Shown: positions 40,350 to 51,188, counted from the stretch's first letter. The stretch is DNA of 64,000 nt from Actinacidiphila alni (GCF_900112845.1 NZ_FONG01000026.1:57587-121586), one strand, 5' to 3'. The notes: generated by a model not told the origin, from the letters alone. Made by a program: numbers and translations.

Positions 40350-40901
40350 ATGACTGACATCAGCGCGGAAGAGTGGCCCGAGCCCCCGCTCGCCGGGAGC
40401 GAGGCGGAAGCTGTTGTGGGGGCGCTGGAACGGCAGCGGGCGACGGTGGCGTGGAAGTGCTCCGGGCTGGACGCGGCCGGGATGCGGGTGAGCGTCGGGG
40501 CGTCCACGGTCACGCTGGGCGGGCTGCTCAAGCACTTGGCGCGCATCGAGGACAGCCACTTCGCGCGGCTGTGGCTCGGTACGCCGGTCGGGCCGCCGTG
40601 GGACGCGGTGGACTGGGCGAACGACGCCGACTGGGACTACCGTACGGCCGCCGACGACTCCCCCGGCGAACTGCTCGCGCTCTGGCGGCAGTCCGTCGCC
40701 CGCTCACGGGCGGTCGTCGACCGGGCGCTCGCCGAGGGCGGGCTTGAGCAGCTCGGCGCGTACACCACCCGTAGCGGCGAGCGCCCCAATCTGCGCCGGA
40801 TCCTGCTCGACCTGGTCGAGGAGTACGCCCGGCACGCCGGCCACGCCGACCTCATCCGCGAGTCGATCGACGGCCTGGCGGGCGAGGACCCGCCCCGGTA
40901 A
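40350..40901 (+). CDS. DinB-family protein (DUF664)
   Basis: 183 aa from the ATG at 40350 (MTDISAEEWPEPPL). The four-helix DinB-like fold is indicated by LERQRATVAWKCSGLDAAGM, then GGLLKHLARIEDSHFARLWL (first metal His) and LVEEYARHAGHADLIRESIDG (His-x3-His). These are putative metal-dependent transferases or thiol-linked enzymes. The 40350 start lacks a ribosome binding site. An in-frame ATG at 40281, behind AAAGGGAG, would add 23 residues (MAAATSWRSSPRV...) of unconvincing composition. Confidence 0.85.
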   Translation: MTDISAEEWPEPPLAGSEAEAVVGALERQRATVAWKCSGLDAAGMRVSVGASTVTLGGLLKHLARIEDSHFARLWLGTPVGPPWDAVDWANDADWDYRTAADDSPGELLALWRQSVARSRAVVDRALAEGGLEQLGAYTTRSGERPNLRRILLDLVEEYARHAGHADLIRESIDGLAGEDPPR

Positions 40902-40927
40902 CGGCCGGCGCCGCCCGCCGTACGCGG

Positions 40928-41962
40928 TCAGGCGGCGTGCGAACCGACCGGGTCCTTCTCCTCGGCGAAGTGGCAGGCCGACTCGTGTTCGGCCGGGGTG
41001 CCCGCGCCCTGGAAACGGGTGGGGACCGCAAGCAGCGGGGTCTCCTCGGCGCAGCGGTCCTCGGCCTTCCAGCAGCGGGTGCGGAAGCGGCAGCCCGACG
41101 GCGGGTTGGCCGGCGATGGCACGTCGCCGGCGAGAATAATGCGTTCGCGGTGCTCGCGCGCCTCCGGGTCCGGGACGGGTACGGCCGAGAGCAGGGCCTG
41201 GGTGTACGGGTGGGTCGGGTGCTCGTAGATCTCGGCGTCCGTGCCGATCTCCGCCATCCGGCCCAGGTACATCACGCCGACGCGGTCGGAGATGTGCCGG
41301 ACGATCGACAGGTCGTGCGCGATGAAGACGTAGGACAGGTCGAACTCGTCCTGGAGCTTCTCCATCAGGTTGACGACCTGCGCCTGCACCGAGACGTCGA
41401 GCGCCGAGACGGGCTCGTCGCAGATGATGATCTCCGGGTTGAGCGCGAGGCCGCGGGCGATGCCGATGCGCTGGCGCTGGCCGCCGGAGAACTGGTGCGG
41501 GTAGCGGTTGATGTACTCGGGGTTGAGACCGACCACGTCGAGGAGTTCCTCGACCTTCGCGCGGCGCGAACCCTTCGGGGCCACCTCGGGGTGGATGTCG
41601 AAGGGCTCACCGATGATGTCGCCGACCGTCATCCGCGGGTTGAGCGAGGTGTACGGGTCCTGGAACACCATCTGGATGTTGCGGCGGACCGCCTTCAGGG
41701 CGCGCCCGGACAGCTTGGTGATGTCCTGGCCCTTGTAGAAGACCTCGCCGGAGGTGGCCTGTTCCAGGTTCATCAGCAGCTTGGCGACGGTGGACTTGCC
41801 GCATCCTGACTCGCCGACGATGCCGAGCGTCTCGCCCCGGTAGAGGTCGAAGGAGATCCCGTCGACGGCCTTGACCGCGCCGATCTGCTTCTTGAACAGG
41901 ACCCCCTGGGTCAGCGGGAAGTGCTTGACCAGGTTGCGTACTTGGAGGATGGGCTCACTCAC
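40928..41962 (-). CDS. dipeptide/oligopeptide ABC transporter ATP-binding protein (DppF type), operon 2
   Basis: 344 aa, GTG at 41962 overlapping the upstream gene's stop. Walker A GESGCGKST, signature FSGGQRQRIGIARGL, Walker B IIICDEPVSALD with Cys where the paralogue has Ala, switch His in IAHDLSIV. The C-terminal cysteines (GCRFRTRCWKAEDRC, SACHF) are kept. It is the counterpart of 32197-33267 and lacks that gene's 11-residue N-terminal extension. Last gene of the second leftward operon. Confidence 0.94.
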   Translation of the reverse strand: MSEPILQVRNLVKHFPLTQGVLFKKQIGAVKAVDGISFDLYRGETLGIVGESGCGKSTVAKLLMNLEQATSGEVFYKGQDITKLSGRALKAVRRNIQMVFQDPYTSLNPRMTVGDIIGEPFDIHPEVAPKGSRRAKVEELLDVVGLNPEYINRYPHQFSGGQRQRIGIARGLALNPEIIICDEPVSALDVSVQAQVVNLMEKLQDEFDLSYVFIAHDLSIVRHISDRVGVMYLGRMAEIGTDAEIYEHPTHPYTQALLSAVPVPDPEAREHRERIILAGDVPSPANPPSGCRFRTRCWKAEDRCAEETPLLAVPTRFQGAGTPAEHESACHFAEEKDPVGSHAA

Positions 41963-42983
41963 CGAGGGTCTCCTTCCAGAAGTGGCAGGCGCTGCCGCGC
42001 CGGTCGCCGACCGTGTGCAGGACGGGCACCTCGGTGCGGCAGATGTCCTGTGCCATCGGGCAGCGCGGGTTGAAGGCGCAACCGGACGGGATCCGCAGCA
42101 GGTTGGGCGGCAGCCCCTTGATCGCGTACAGCTCCTGGCCCTTCTGGTCCAGCCGGGGAATCGACTGGAGCAGGCCCTTGGTGTACGGGTGCGCGGGGCG
42201 CTTGTAGATCTCGTGGACGGGCGCGTCCTCCACGATCCGGCCCGCGTACATCACCGCGATCTTGTCGGCGACGTCGGCGACGACACCGAGGTCGTGGGTG
42301 ATCAGGATCAGGCCCATGGTGAACTCCTGCTGGAGTTCGGCCAGCAGGTCCATCACCTGGGCCTGCACGGTGACGTCGAGCGCGGTGGTCGGCTCGTCCG
42401 CGATGATCAGGTCCGGTTCGAGGGCGAGCGCCATCGCGATCATGATGCGCTGGCGCATGCCGCCGGAGAACTGGTGCGGGTAGTCGTTGACCCGCTCCTT
42501 GGCGGCCGGGATACGGACCCGGTCCATCAGCTCGATCGCCTTGGCCTTGGCGGCCTTGCGCGACAGGCCCTGGTGCGCCCGGAACATCTCGCCGAGCTGG
42601 TAGCCCACCGAGAGCACGGGGTTGAGGGAGGACAGCGCGTCCTGGAAGATCATCGCGATCTTCCGCCCGCGCAGCTTGCGCCGCTCCTCGGCCGACATCT
42701 TGAGCATGTCGCGGCCCTGGAAGAGGATCTCGCCGCGCGGGATACGGCCGGGCGGCATGTCGAGGATGCCCATGATCGCCTGCGCGGTCACGGACTTGCC
42801 GGAGCCGGACTCGCCGAGCACCGCGAGCGTCTCCCCGGCGTTCACCGAGTAGTTGACGCCGTTCACGGCCTTGGCGACGCCGTCGCGGGTGTGGAACTCC
42901 ACGTGCAGGTCGCGTACTTCGAGCAGCGGAGCGGTCGTGGTGCCGGGGGCGGGGGCGCCCGCGGTCTGGTCGATGACGGTCAA
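41955..42983 (-). CDS. dipeptide/oligopeptide ABC transporter ATP-binding protein (DppD type), operon 2
   Basis: 342 aa. The best start is the TTG at 42983 (LTVIDQTAG), with TAGGAGG seven bases upstream. Walker A GESGSGKS, signature FSGGMRQRIMIAMAL, Walker B LIIADEPTTALD, switch His in LITHDLGVV. Four C-terminal cysteines (GCAFNPRCPMAQDIC, SACHF). Overlaps the DppF gene by 8 bases, exactly as in operon 1. Confidence 0.93.
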   Translation of the reverse strand: MTVIDQTAGAPAPGTTTAPLLEVRDLHVEFHTRDGVAKAVNGVNYSVNAGETLAVLGESGSGKSVTAQAIMGILDMPPGRIPRGEILFQGRDMLKMSAEERRKLRGRKIAMIFQDALSSLNPVLSVGYQLGEMFRAHQGLSRKAAKAKAIELMDRVRIPAAKERVNDYPHQFSGGMRQRIMIAMALALEPDLIIADEPTTALDVTVQAQVMDLLAELQQEFTMGLILITHDLGVVADVADKIAVMYAGRIVEDAPVHEIYKRPAHPYTKGLLQSIPRLDQKGQELYAIKGLPPNLLRIPSGCAFNPRCPMAQDICRTEVPVLHTVGDRRGSACHFWKETLGE

Positions 42984-42994
42984 CGCCGTACCTC

Positions 42995-43966
42995 CTAGCG
43001 CAGCTTGGGGTCGAGGGCGTCGCGCACCGCGTCGCCGAGCATGATGAACGCCAGTACCGTCACGCTCAGCGCGCCCGCGGGCCACAGCAGCATGTGCGGG
43101 GCGTTGCGGATCTGGCTGGACGCCTGGGAGATGTCGATGCCCCAGGACACGGCCGGCGGCTTGAGGCCCACGCCGAGGAACGACAGGGTCGCCTCCAGCG
43201 AGATGTACGTGCCGAGCGCGATGGTCGCCACGACGATGATCGGGGCGAGCGCGTTGGGCGCGATGTGCCGCAGCAGCATCCGGGCGTTGCCGGCGCCCAG
43301 TGCCCGCGCGGCCTGCACGTAGTCCTGCTGCTTTGCGGTGATGACCGCGCCGCGGGCGATACGGGCGATCTGCGGCCAGCCGAGCAGGATCATGAAGATC
43401 GAGACGGTGGTGACGTTGCCGCCCTTGACGACGGAGAGGAAGACCACGCCGCCGAGGAGGATCGGGATGCCGAAGAAGATGTCGGAGATCCGGGAGAGGA
43501 TCGCGTCCCACCAGCCGCCGAAGTAGCCGGCCAGGCCGCCGAGGACCGAGCCGAGGACGGTGACGCCCGCGGTCGCGAACAGGCCGACCGACACCGAGGC
43601 GCGGGCGCCGTGCACAACGCGGGTGTAGACGTCGCAGCCCTGCTGGTCGAAGCCGAAGGGGTGGCCGGAGGTCGGCCCGTCCTGCGACTTGGCGAGGTCG
43701 CACGCCAGCGGGCTGGCGGAGGCGATCAGTCCCGGCCAGATCGAGATCACGATCAGGAAGAGGATCAGCAGCCCGGACACGTAGAACATCGGCTTGCGGC
43801 TGAGGTCGTGCCAGGCGTCGTTCCACAGGCTGCGCGGCTTCTCGCGGGCGCCGTCGGGCGACGGCTTCGCGGGCTCGCCGGGGCCGTGCGGCTCCTGGAC
43901 GGGCAGGCCGCCGGGCGCGCCGCCCGCCGCGTTGACGAGGCTCTGGGTGTCGTACATGTCAGACAT
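42995..43966 (-). CDS. dipeptide/oligopeptide ABC transporter permease (DppC type), operon 2
   Basis: 323 aa. A polar N-terminus of about 55 residues and six membrane helices (first MFYVSGLLILFLIVISIWPG). It differs from its paralogue by two cysteines in the first external loop: SPLACDLAKSQ and HPFGFDQQGCDVYTR, the second replacing the nearly invariant Arg of GRDV. The contact loop QAARALGAGNARMLLRHIAPN is normal. The ATG at 43966 overlaps the DppB stop by 8 bases. Ends with TAG rather than the TGA or TCA-read stops of its neighbours. Confidence 0.93.
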   Translation of the reverse strand: MSDMYDTQSLVNAAGGAPGGLPVQEPHGPGEPAKPSPDGAREKPRSLWNDAWHDLSRKPMFYVSGLLILFLIVISIWPGLIASASPLACDLAKSQDGPTSGHPFGFDQQGCDVYTRVVHGARASVSVGLFATAGVTVLGSVLGGLAGYFGGWWDAILSRISDIFFGIPILLGGVVFLSVVKGGNVTTVSIFMILLGWPQIARIARGAVITAKQQDYVQAARALGAGNARMLLRHIAPNALAPIIVVATIALGTYISLEATLSFLGVGLKPPAVSWGIDISQASSQIRNAPHMLLWPAGALSVTVLAFIMLGDAVRDALDPKLR

Positions 43967-44882
43967 AGCGAATCCTCGGGTCCAGGACCGCGTAGAGCAG
44001 GTCGACGAGCAGGTTGGCGGCGAGGAAGACGATCACCAGGATCGTCACGAAGCCGACCACGGTCGGCGGGTTCTGCCGCAGGATGCCCTGGTAGAGCTGC
44101 CAGCCGACGCCGTGGATGTTGAAGATCCGCTCGGTGACGACCGCGCCGCCCATCAGGGCGCCGAGGTCGGTGCCGAGGAAGGTCACCACGGGGATCAGCG
44201 AGTTGCGCAGCAGGTGGACGGTGACCACGCGCCGCTTGGGCAGGCCCTTGGCGACGGCGGTGCGCAGGTAGTCCGCGCGGGAGTTCTCCGCGACCGACGT
44301 ACGGGTCAGCCGGGCGACGTAGGCGAGCGAGACGCCGGCCAGCACGACGCCGGGCAGGATGAGGTCGCCGAAGGGGGCGCCGTCGGCGACCGCCGGACTG
44401 GCCAGGCCCCACTTGACGCCGACGAAGTACTGCAGCAGGTACGCGGTCACGAAGGTCGGGATGGACACGACGAGCAGCGTGAACGCGAGCACGCCGCTGT
44501 CGGCGAACCGGCCGCGGCGCAGGCCCGCGAGCAGCCCGAGCCCGATGCCGATGACGGCCTCGAAGGCGAAGGCGACCAGCGTGAGCCGGATGGTGACCGG
44601 GAAGGCCGAGCCCATCAGCTCGGTGACCGGCTGCCCGGTGGCGGCCTTGCCGAAGTCGCCGGTGAAGATCTGCCCCATGTAATGGACGTACTGGGCGGGC
44701 AGTGAGTGGTCCAGATACAGGTCGTGTCTGATCTGCGCCGCCGTGGCGGGGTCGGGTGCGCGGTCGCCGAACATGGCGGCCACCGGGTCGCCGAGCGCGT
44801 AGACCATGACGAAGATCAAGAAAGTGGTGCCGATGAAGACCGGAACCATCTGGAGCAGGCGTCGTATGACGTAGCGCCCCAT
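43959..44882 (-). CDS. dipeptide/oligopeptide ABC transporter permease (DppB type), operon 2
   Basis: 307 aa, ATG at 44882 behind GGAGGGCAG. It opens MGRYVIRRLLQMVPVFIG and ends YAVLDPRIRYV. Six membrane helices, the GDFGKAATGQPVTELMGSAF segment and the contact loop DYLRTAVAKGLPKRRVVTVH are present. Same length and layout as the operon 1 permease. Confidence 0.93.
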   Translation of the reverse strand: MGRYVIRRLLQMVPVFIGTTFLIFVMVYALGDPVAAMFGDRAPDPATAAQIRHDLYLDHSLPAQYVHYMGQIFTGDFGKAATGQPVTELMGSAFPVTIRLTLVAFAFEAVIGIGLGLLAGLRRGRFADSGVLAFTLLVVSIPTFVTAYLLQYFVGVKWGLASPAVADGAPFGDLILPGVVLAGVSLAYVARLTRTSVAENSRADYLRTAVAKGLPKRRVVTVHLLRNSLIPVVTFLGTDLGALMGGAVVTERIFNIHGVGWQLYQGILRQNPPTVVGFVTILVIVFLAANLLVDLLYAVLDPRIRYV

Positions 44883-44979
44883 CTGCCCTCCAGGGATCGG
44901 GCAGGCGTCGGCCGCCGGAGCTTGTGGCCCCGGGCCGGTGCCCGCACCGCGAGCGGTTGCTGTCGGTTCCCCCCGAACG

Positions 44980-45011
44980 CGCGCCCGCCATGGGGTGCCA
45001 TGGCGGGCGCG
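44980..45011 (-). terminator. 14-bp hairpin between SBP and permease, operon 2 (attenuator)
   Basis: CGCGCCCGCCATGG (44980-44993) pairs perfectly with 44998-45011 across a 4-base loop. It starts 14 bases after the SBP stop, the same position as the hairpins in the other two peptide operons, though the sequence differs. Confidence 0.78.
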
Positions 45012-45025
45012 GTGACGCGATCAGG

Positions 45026-46669
45026 TCAGTTGGCGACCGTGATGTCGGTGAAGACGGGGTAGCTGAAGGCGTTCTCCGTCACGTTGGACACGCGGGAGGA
45101 CCAGCCGGCGCCGCCGTTCTGGTACCAGAGCGGGATGACCGGCATGTCCTTCATCAGGATCTTCTCGGCCTGCTGGTACAGCGTGATCGCCTTGGCGGTG
45201 TCCGGCTCCGCGTTCGCCTGCTTGATCAGCGCGTCGAACTGCGGGTTGCTGTACTTCGAGTCGTTCGAGCTGCCGCCGGTCGCGTAGAGCGGCGTCAGGA
45301 AGTCGTCGATCAGCGGGTAGTCCATCTGCCAGCCGGAGCGGAACGGCTGCTTCATCTCACCCTTGGTGATCTGGTTGCGGAAGTCCGCGAAGGTACCCGT
45401 GGGGGCGCCGACGCACGCCTTGTTGTCGCCCAGCACGTTGTTGATGCTGTTGCAGACCGCGTCGACCCACTGCTTGTGCGAGCCGGAGTCGGCGTTGTAG
45501 CCGATGGTCATGTGACCGCCGGGGATGCCGCCGCCCTCCTGGATCAGCTGCTTGGCCTTGGTCGGGTTGTACGTGACCGACTCGCCGCCGATGGAGTCGC
45601 TGTAGCCGCCGGCCGCGCCCAGCACCGGGGAGGTGAGGTCGTTGGCCGGGGTGCGGGTGCCCTGGAAGATCTTCTGGGTGATGGTCTTCCGGTCGATCGC
45701 CATGGACAGGCCCAGGCGGACCTTCTCCATGCCGGGGGCGTTCCACGCCTTCTGGTTCAGCGGGAAGGAGACGGTCTGGATGATGCCGGCCGGCTGGTTG
45801 AGGTAGCGGCCGCCCAGGTCCGACTTCACGTGGCTGAGCTGCTCGGCCGGGATGTCGTCGAGGACGTCCAGATTGCCCGCCTGCAGGTCGGCGTAGGCGG
45901 TGTTGCTGTCGGTGTAGACCTTCAGCAGCACGCCCTTGTTCTTGGGCTTGCTCGGACCCGTGTAGTTCGGGTTCGGGACCAGCTTCATGCTGGAGCCCTT
46001 GGTGTAGGACGCCACCATGTACGGGCCGTCGCCGACCGGCTTGTTGAGGTAGCCGGCGTGGTCGGTGAAGAACGACTTCGGCAGCGGCGCGAACGCCTTG
46101 TAGCCGAGGCGGTCGGGCCACGTGGAGAACTTCTGGGTGAGCTTGACGGTGAAGGTGGAGTCGTTGACGACCTTCAGGCCCGACATCGTCTTGGCGGTCG
46201 GGGCCGCGCCCTCCTTGGCCGGGTGGACGGCGTCGTAGCCGTCGATGTCGGCGAAGAAGTACGAGTTGAGCTGCTTGTTGGTGACCAGGGCGCCGTAGTT
46301 CCACGCGTCCACGAAGGAGGCGGCGGTGACCGGCGTGCCGTCGGAGAACTTCAGCCCGGCCTTGAGCTTGATGGTGAAGTTCTGCTGGTCGGTGGTGGTG
46401 ATGGAGTCCGCGGCCTCGAGGTTGGCCTTGCCCGTCTTCGGGTCGTACTCCTTGAGGTTCATGAAGATCATGTCCAGGACCTTGCCGCCCTGCACCTCAT
46501 TGGTGTTCGCCGGCTCCAGGGGGTTCTGGGGGTCTCCCCACCACGCCCTGACAATGCCGTCGTTGGAACCGCCGGCCTTGCTGTCCGAGTCGCTCGAACC
46601 GCAGGCGGTTGCTGCGAGGGCGACGACTGCCGCGCCTACGACCCACTTGGCGCTCTTGGCACCGCGCAT
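45026..46669 (-). CDS. oligopeptide-binding lipoprotein (SBP family 5), operon 2
   Basis: 547 aa, ATG at 46669 (MRGAKSAKWVVG) behind GAGGAGG. The signal peptide ends ALAATACGSSDSD, a lipobox. The binding domain begins RAWWGDPQNPLEPANTNEVQ and keeps the family 5 pattern AGLKFSDGTPVTAASFVDAW. Compared with the operon 1 SBP it is the same length with obvious common ancestry, but it has lost the CGDEC pair and differs in many ligand-pocket positions, so specificity has probably diverged. Confidence 0.93.
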   Translation of the reverse strand: MRGAKSAKWVVGAAVVALAATACGSSDSDSKAGGSNDGIVRAWWGDPQNPLEPANTNEVQGGKVLDMIFMNLKEYDPKTGKANLEAADSITTTDQQNFTIKLKAGLKFSDGTPVTAASFVDAWNYGALVTNKQLNSYFFADIDGYDAVHPAKEGAAPTAKTMSGLKVVNDSTFTVKLTQKFSTWPDRLGYKAFAPLPKSFFTDHAGYLNKPVGDGPYMVASYTKGSSMKLVPNPNYTGPSKPKNKGVLLKVYTDSNTAYADLQAGNLDVLDDIPAEQLSHVKSDLGGRYLNQPAGIIQTVSFPLNQKAWNAPGMEKVRLGLSMAIDRKTITQKIFQGTRTPANDLTSPVLGAAGGYSDSIGGESVTYNPTKAKQLIQEGGGIPGGHMTIGYNADSGSHKQWVDAVCNSINNVLGDNKACVGAPTGTFADFRNQITKGEMKQPFRSGWQMDYPLIDDFLTPLYATGGSSNDSKYSNPQFDALIKQANAEPDTAKAITLYQQAEKILMKDMPVIPLWYQNGGAGWSSRVSNVTENAFSYPVFTDITVAN

Positions 46670-47097
46670 GGGTTTGCCTCCTCAGGAGTCACTGTCGATA
46701 CGTGAAAGGAAGGCCGGTCGCCGCTGACACTCCTGACACCCCTGCCGGAGATGGGCCTGGCCTTCCGTGCTCGTGAGTCGGCGCTCCCCATCAGCGCGTG
46801 ACCCATTGACCCGAGCTCAACTTCGTCCACTATCGGGCACGTTTGAGGATGCTTGGTACCAGCACGGGTTTCGCTTCGATCACGATGAGCGGATCCGGGC
46901 GTCCGAAATTCGGACAATCCCGAACGTACGCAGACAGGTCCTAAACGGACAGTGTGATCTTTCTTACGCCGCTGAGCGGCACTCATTGTCCGAATAACGG
47001 ACGGACGGGAAGCCCAAAGGGGCGCGGGGAACTGCGCGACCAGCCACCACCGGCGGACGGTCGCGCGGCTCCCCGCGCCCCTACGAGCGCTTCGCGC
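46670..47097. promoter_or_regulatory. 428-bp region between operon 2 SBP and typA with operator-like dyads and a long hairpin
   Basis: No gene is supported. GTCCGAA-A-TTCGGAC (46901-46915) is a perfect dyad, and a shorter relative GTCCG-AATAA-CGGAC lies at 46988-47002. Near 46723-46742 on the SBP side there are close TGACAC repeats. The A+T-rich part (46840-46990) probably holds the leftward promoter of operon 2. The right end is the hairpin at 47018-47082 that follows typA. Confidence 0.5.
47018..47082 (-). terminator. Streptomyces-type GC-rich intergenic hairpin after typA
   Basis: Arms AGGGGCGCGGGGAACTGCG... (47018-47040) and ...GCTCCCCGCGCCCCT (47060-47082) pair with one or two mismatches. 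This hairpin family is widespread between Streptomyces genes; a second, larger copy lies at 63610-63740. Here it follows the leftward typA gene and probably terminates it. Confidence 0.75.
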
Positions 47098-48963
<1,866 letters not shown>

Positions 48964-49061
48964 GCTGCGGCGCTTCTCCCGGATTCGTGGATGACGTCGC
49001 GTTCCTCGTTGACGCGCTCGCCTGCCGGGCAAGGACACGCCGCGGCCTTACCCCATGGTAC

Positions 49062-49114
49062 GGGCCCCGGCCCCCTCCGGCCGCCGCAGGCGGTGCGTGA
49101 GGGGGCCGGGGCCC
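49062..49114 (-). terminator. 15-bp hairpin after orphan SBP gene
   Basis: GGGCCCCGGCCCCCT (49062-49076) pairs perfectly with 49100-49114, with a 23-base loop that has internal pairing. It lies 22 bases beyond the leftward SBP gene and upstream of typA. Confidence 0.8.
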
Positions 49115-49135
49115 GGTTTCGCGCCCTTGTACGTG

Positions 49136-50923
49136 CTACTTCCGGAAGCCGAGGTTCTGGTAGACGGGGGTCTCGAAGCCGAAGACGCCCGCGTTGGCGA
49201 CGGTGGTGCGCAGGCCGACCAGGCCGGGGCGCTGGTAGAGCGGGACGGAACCGGCCGCGGCCCAGATCCTGGCGTCGGCCTTGGTGGTCAGGTCACGGGC
49301 CTGGCCGGCGTCCAGCTCGCCGCCGGCCCGGTCCAGCAGCTGGTCGATCTGGTCGGTGCCGACCCGGGTGTAGTTCTGGGCGACGGTCAGCGAGCCGTCG
49401 GGGGCGGGCACCGGCTTGGCGAAGATCGGGGTGTCGTCGGTGGCCGGGTAGGCGGTGCCGGGCCAGGAGTAGAGCGCCAGGTCGAAGTCGCCGGAGGCGA
49501 TGTGGTCCTGGAAGTAGCTGTCGCCGTCGACCTTGGTGATCTCGGTGCGGATGCCGATGCCGGAGAGCATGGTGGCGATCCTGCTGCCGACCGCGTCGAG
49601 CGTCGGGGAGCCGGCCGGGAGCACGAAGCGCATGCTCAGCTGCTTGCCGGACTTGGTGACGGCGGCGGCGGGCTCCACCACGGTGACGGCGCCGGAGGCG
49701 GCGGTACGGCCGGGGCCGCCGGCCGCCTGGTCGCCGGTCTTGGCGGTGCTGCGCTTCCAGCCGGCGTCGGCCAGCAGCGCCTGGGCCTGCTGGATGTCGT
49801 TGGAGCCGAGCGCCGAGCTGTTGTCGTGGTAGCCGTTCTGCGAGGGCAGCACCAGGTGGTTGCCGAGCGCCTCGGCGGGCAGGCCGAGCGGCTTGAGCAC
49901 GGAGCTGGCGATGGCCTTGCGGTCGATGGCGCGGGCCACCGCGTGCCGGACCCGCTCGTCGGCCAGCGGACCCGTACTGCCGTTGATGGCCAGCTGCGCG
50001 TACGCCGCGTCCGGGGCCTTCCGTACGGCCAGGCCCTTGGTCGCGGCGACCTTCGACACCGTCTCCGGGTCGATCTCGGCCAGGTCCAGGGTGCCGGCGG
50101 CCAGGGCGGCGGCGCGCTTGTCCATGGGGACGGCGGTCAGCACCAGCTGGTCGAGCTTGGCGCGGTCGCCCCACCAGGAGGGGTTGCGCACCAGGGTGAC
50201 GGTGCCCTTCTTGCTGTCCACGGCCTTGACCGCGAAGGGGCCCGCGACCACCGGCAGCTTGGTGCGGACGCCGTCGTTGAAGGTGTCGGCGTCGGAGGTG
50301 ACGGACTTCGGGTACAGCGGGCTGAACAGCGAGCGCCAGTCGGCGTACGGGGTGGCGAAGGTGACCTCGACCTGCTGGGCGTCCTTGCCCTGGCGGACGT
50401 CGGAGATCCGGTCGTAGCCGGCGTTGCGGGAGGTCCAGTAGGCGCTGTTCTTGCCGTTCAGCGCCTTCCACTGGGCGATGAAGTCGGCGGCGCCGACGGC
50501 CCGGCCGTCGCTCCACTTCGCCTTCGGGTTGAGGTGGTACGTCACCGTCTGGCGCGGGGACTGGGCGACGTCGGCGCCGGTGAGGAAGTCGGTGTCCTCC
50601 TGGGGGGCGCCGTGGCCGTCGAGGCGGTACATCGCGGGGAGGGTGGCGCCCGCGATCGTCTCGGTGTCGGCGCTCGCGTCCGCCTGGTACGCGTTGAGCG
50701 TCTGCGGCAGTTCGTCGGTCGCCCAGCGCAGGGTGCCGCCGTCGCGGACGCCGGTCCTGGCGACCGAGGCGATGTCGGTGCCCGCGGTGCCGGCGGCGCC
50801 GCTGCCGCCGGAGGAGCAGGCGGTCAGGGTCATGGCCGCGCCGGCGGTGAGCGCCATGGCGGCGCGCAGCGCGCGGGCCTGGCGGCCCGGGGACGCGGCG
50901 GTTGGGTTCGCGCTGCGGATCAT
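49136..50923 (-). CDS. orphan ABC transporter substrate-binding lipoprotein (SBP family 5)
   Basis: 595 aa from the ATG at 50923 (MIRSANPTAASPG); GGAGG lies 8 bases upstream, which favours it over the GTG at 50932. The lipobox is MTLTACSSGG. It shares the family 5 fold: LRWATDELPQTLNAYQ, then KAKWSDGRAVGAADFIAQWK. The ligand domain contains an Ala/Gly-rich insertion (QAAGGPGRTAASGAVTVVEP, about residue 420). No permease or ATPase genes accompany it; it may serve one of the three complete systems nearby or act as a sensor. Confidence 0.9.
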   Translation of the reverse strand: MIRSANPTAASPGRQARALRAAMALTAGAAMTLTACSSGGSGAAGTAGTDIASVARTGVRDGGTLRWATDELPQTLNAYQADASADTETIAGATLPAMYRLDGHGAPQEDTDFLTGADVAQSPRQTVTYHLNPKAKWSDGRAVGAADFIAQWKALNGKNSAYWTSRNAGYDRISDVRQGKDAQQVEVTFATPYADWRSLFSPLYPKSVTSDADTFNDGVRTKLPVVAGPFAVKAVDSKKGTVTLVRNPSWWGDRAKLDQLVLTAVPMDKRAAALAAGTLDLAEIDPETVSKVAATKGLAVRKAPDAAYAQLAINGSTGPLADERVRHAVARAIDRKAIASSVLKPLGLPAEALGNHLVLPSQNGYHDNSSALGSNDIQQAQALLADAGWKRSTAKTGDQAAGGPGRTAASGAVTVVEPAAAVTKSGKQLSMRFVLPAGSPTLDAVGSRIATMLSGIGIRTEITKVDGDSYFQDHIASGDFDLALYSWPGTAYPATDDTPIFAKPVPAPDGSLTVAQNYTRVGTDQIDQLLDRAGGELDAGQARDLTTKADARIWAAAGSVPLYQRPGLVGLRTTVANAGVFGFETPVYQNLGFRK

Positions 50924-51188
50924 GTCCGGCACCTCCAGCGGGTCCGGCTTGCGCCGGGGACATCCTCATTTGGGCTGATTTACGTCTTATCGGTCCCCAC
51001 CTCACGTGACGTCATCCCCCGCCTCGCGTCGACACTCCGGCCTCCCCCTCGGGTTCCACCCATACGGCCCCCTCGCCGGGGCGGGCGGGAAAAGGGGTGC
51101 ACGTGTCTTCACAAGGCGGGGCGGGAAGCGCGACACTCACAGGCGCGGCCGAGTGTGAGCCGCGTCACTCACTCCGGCCGGAGGCCGT

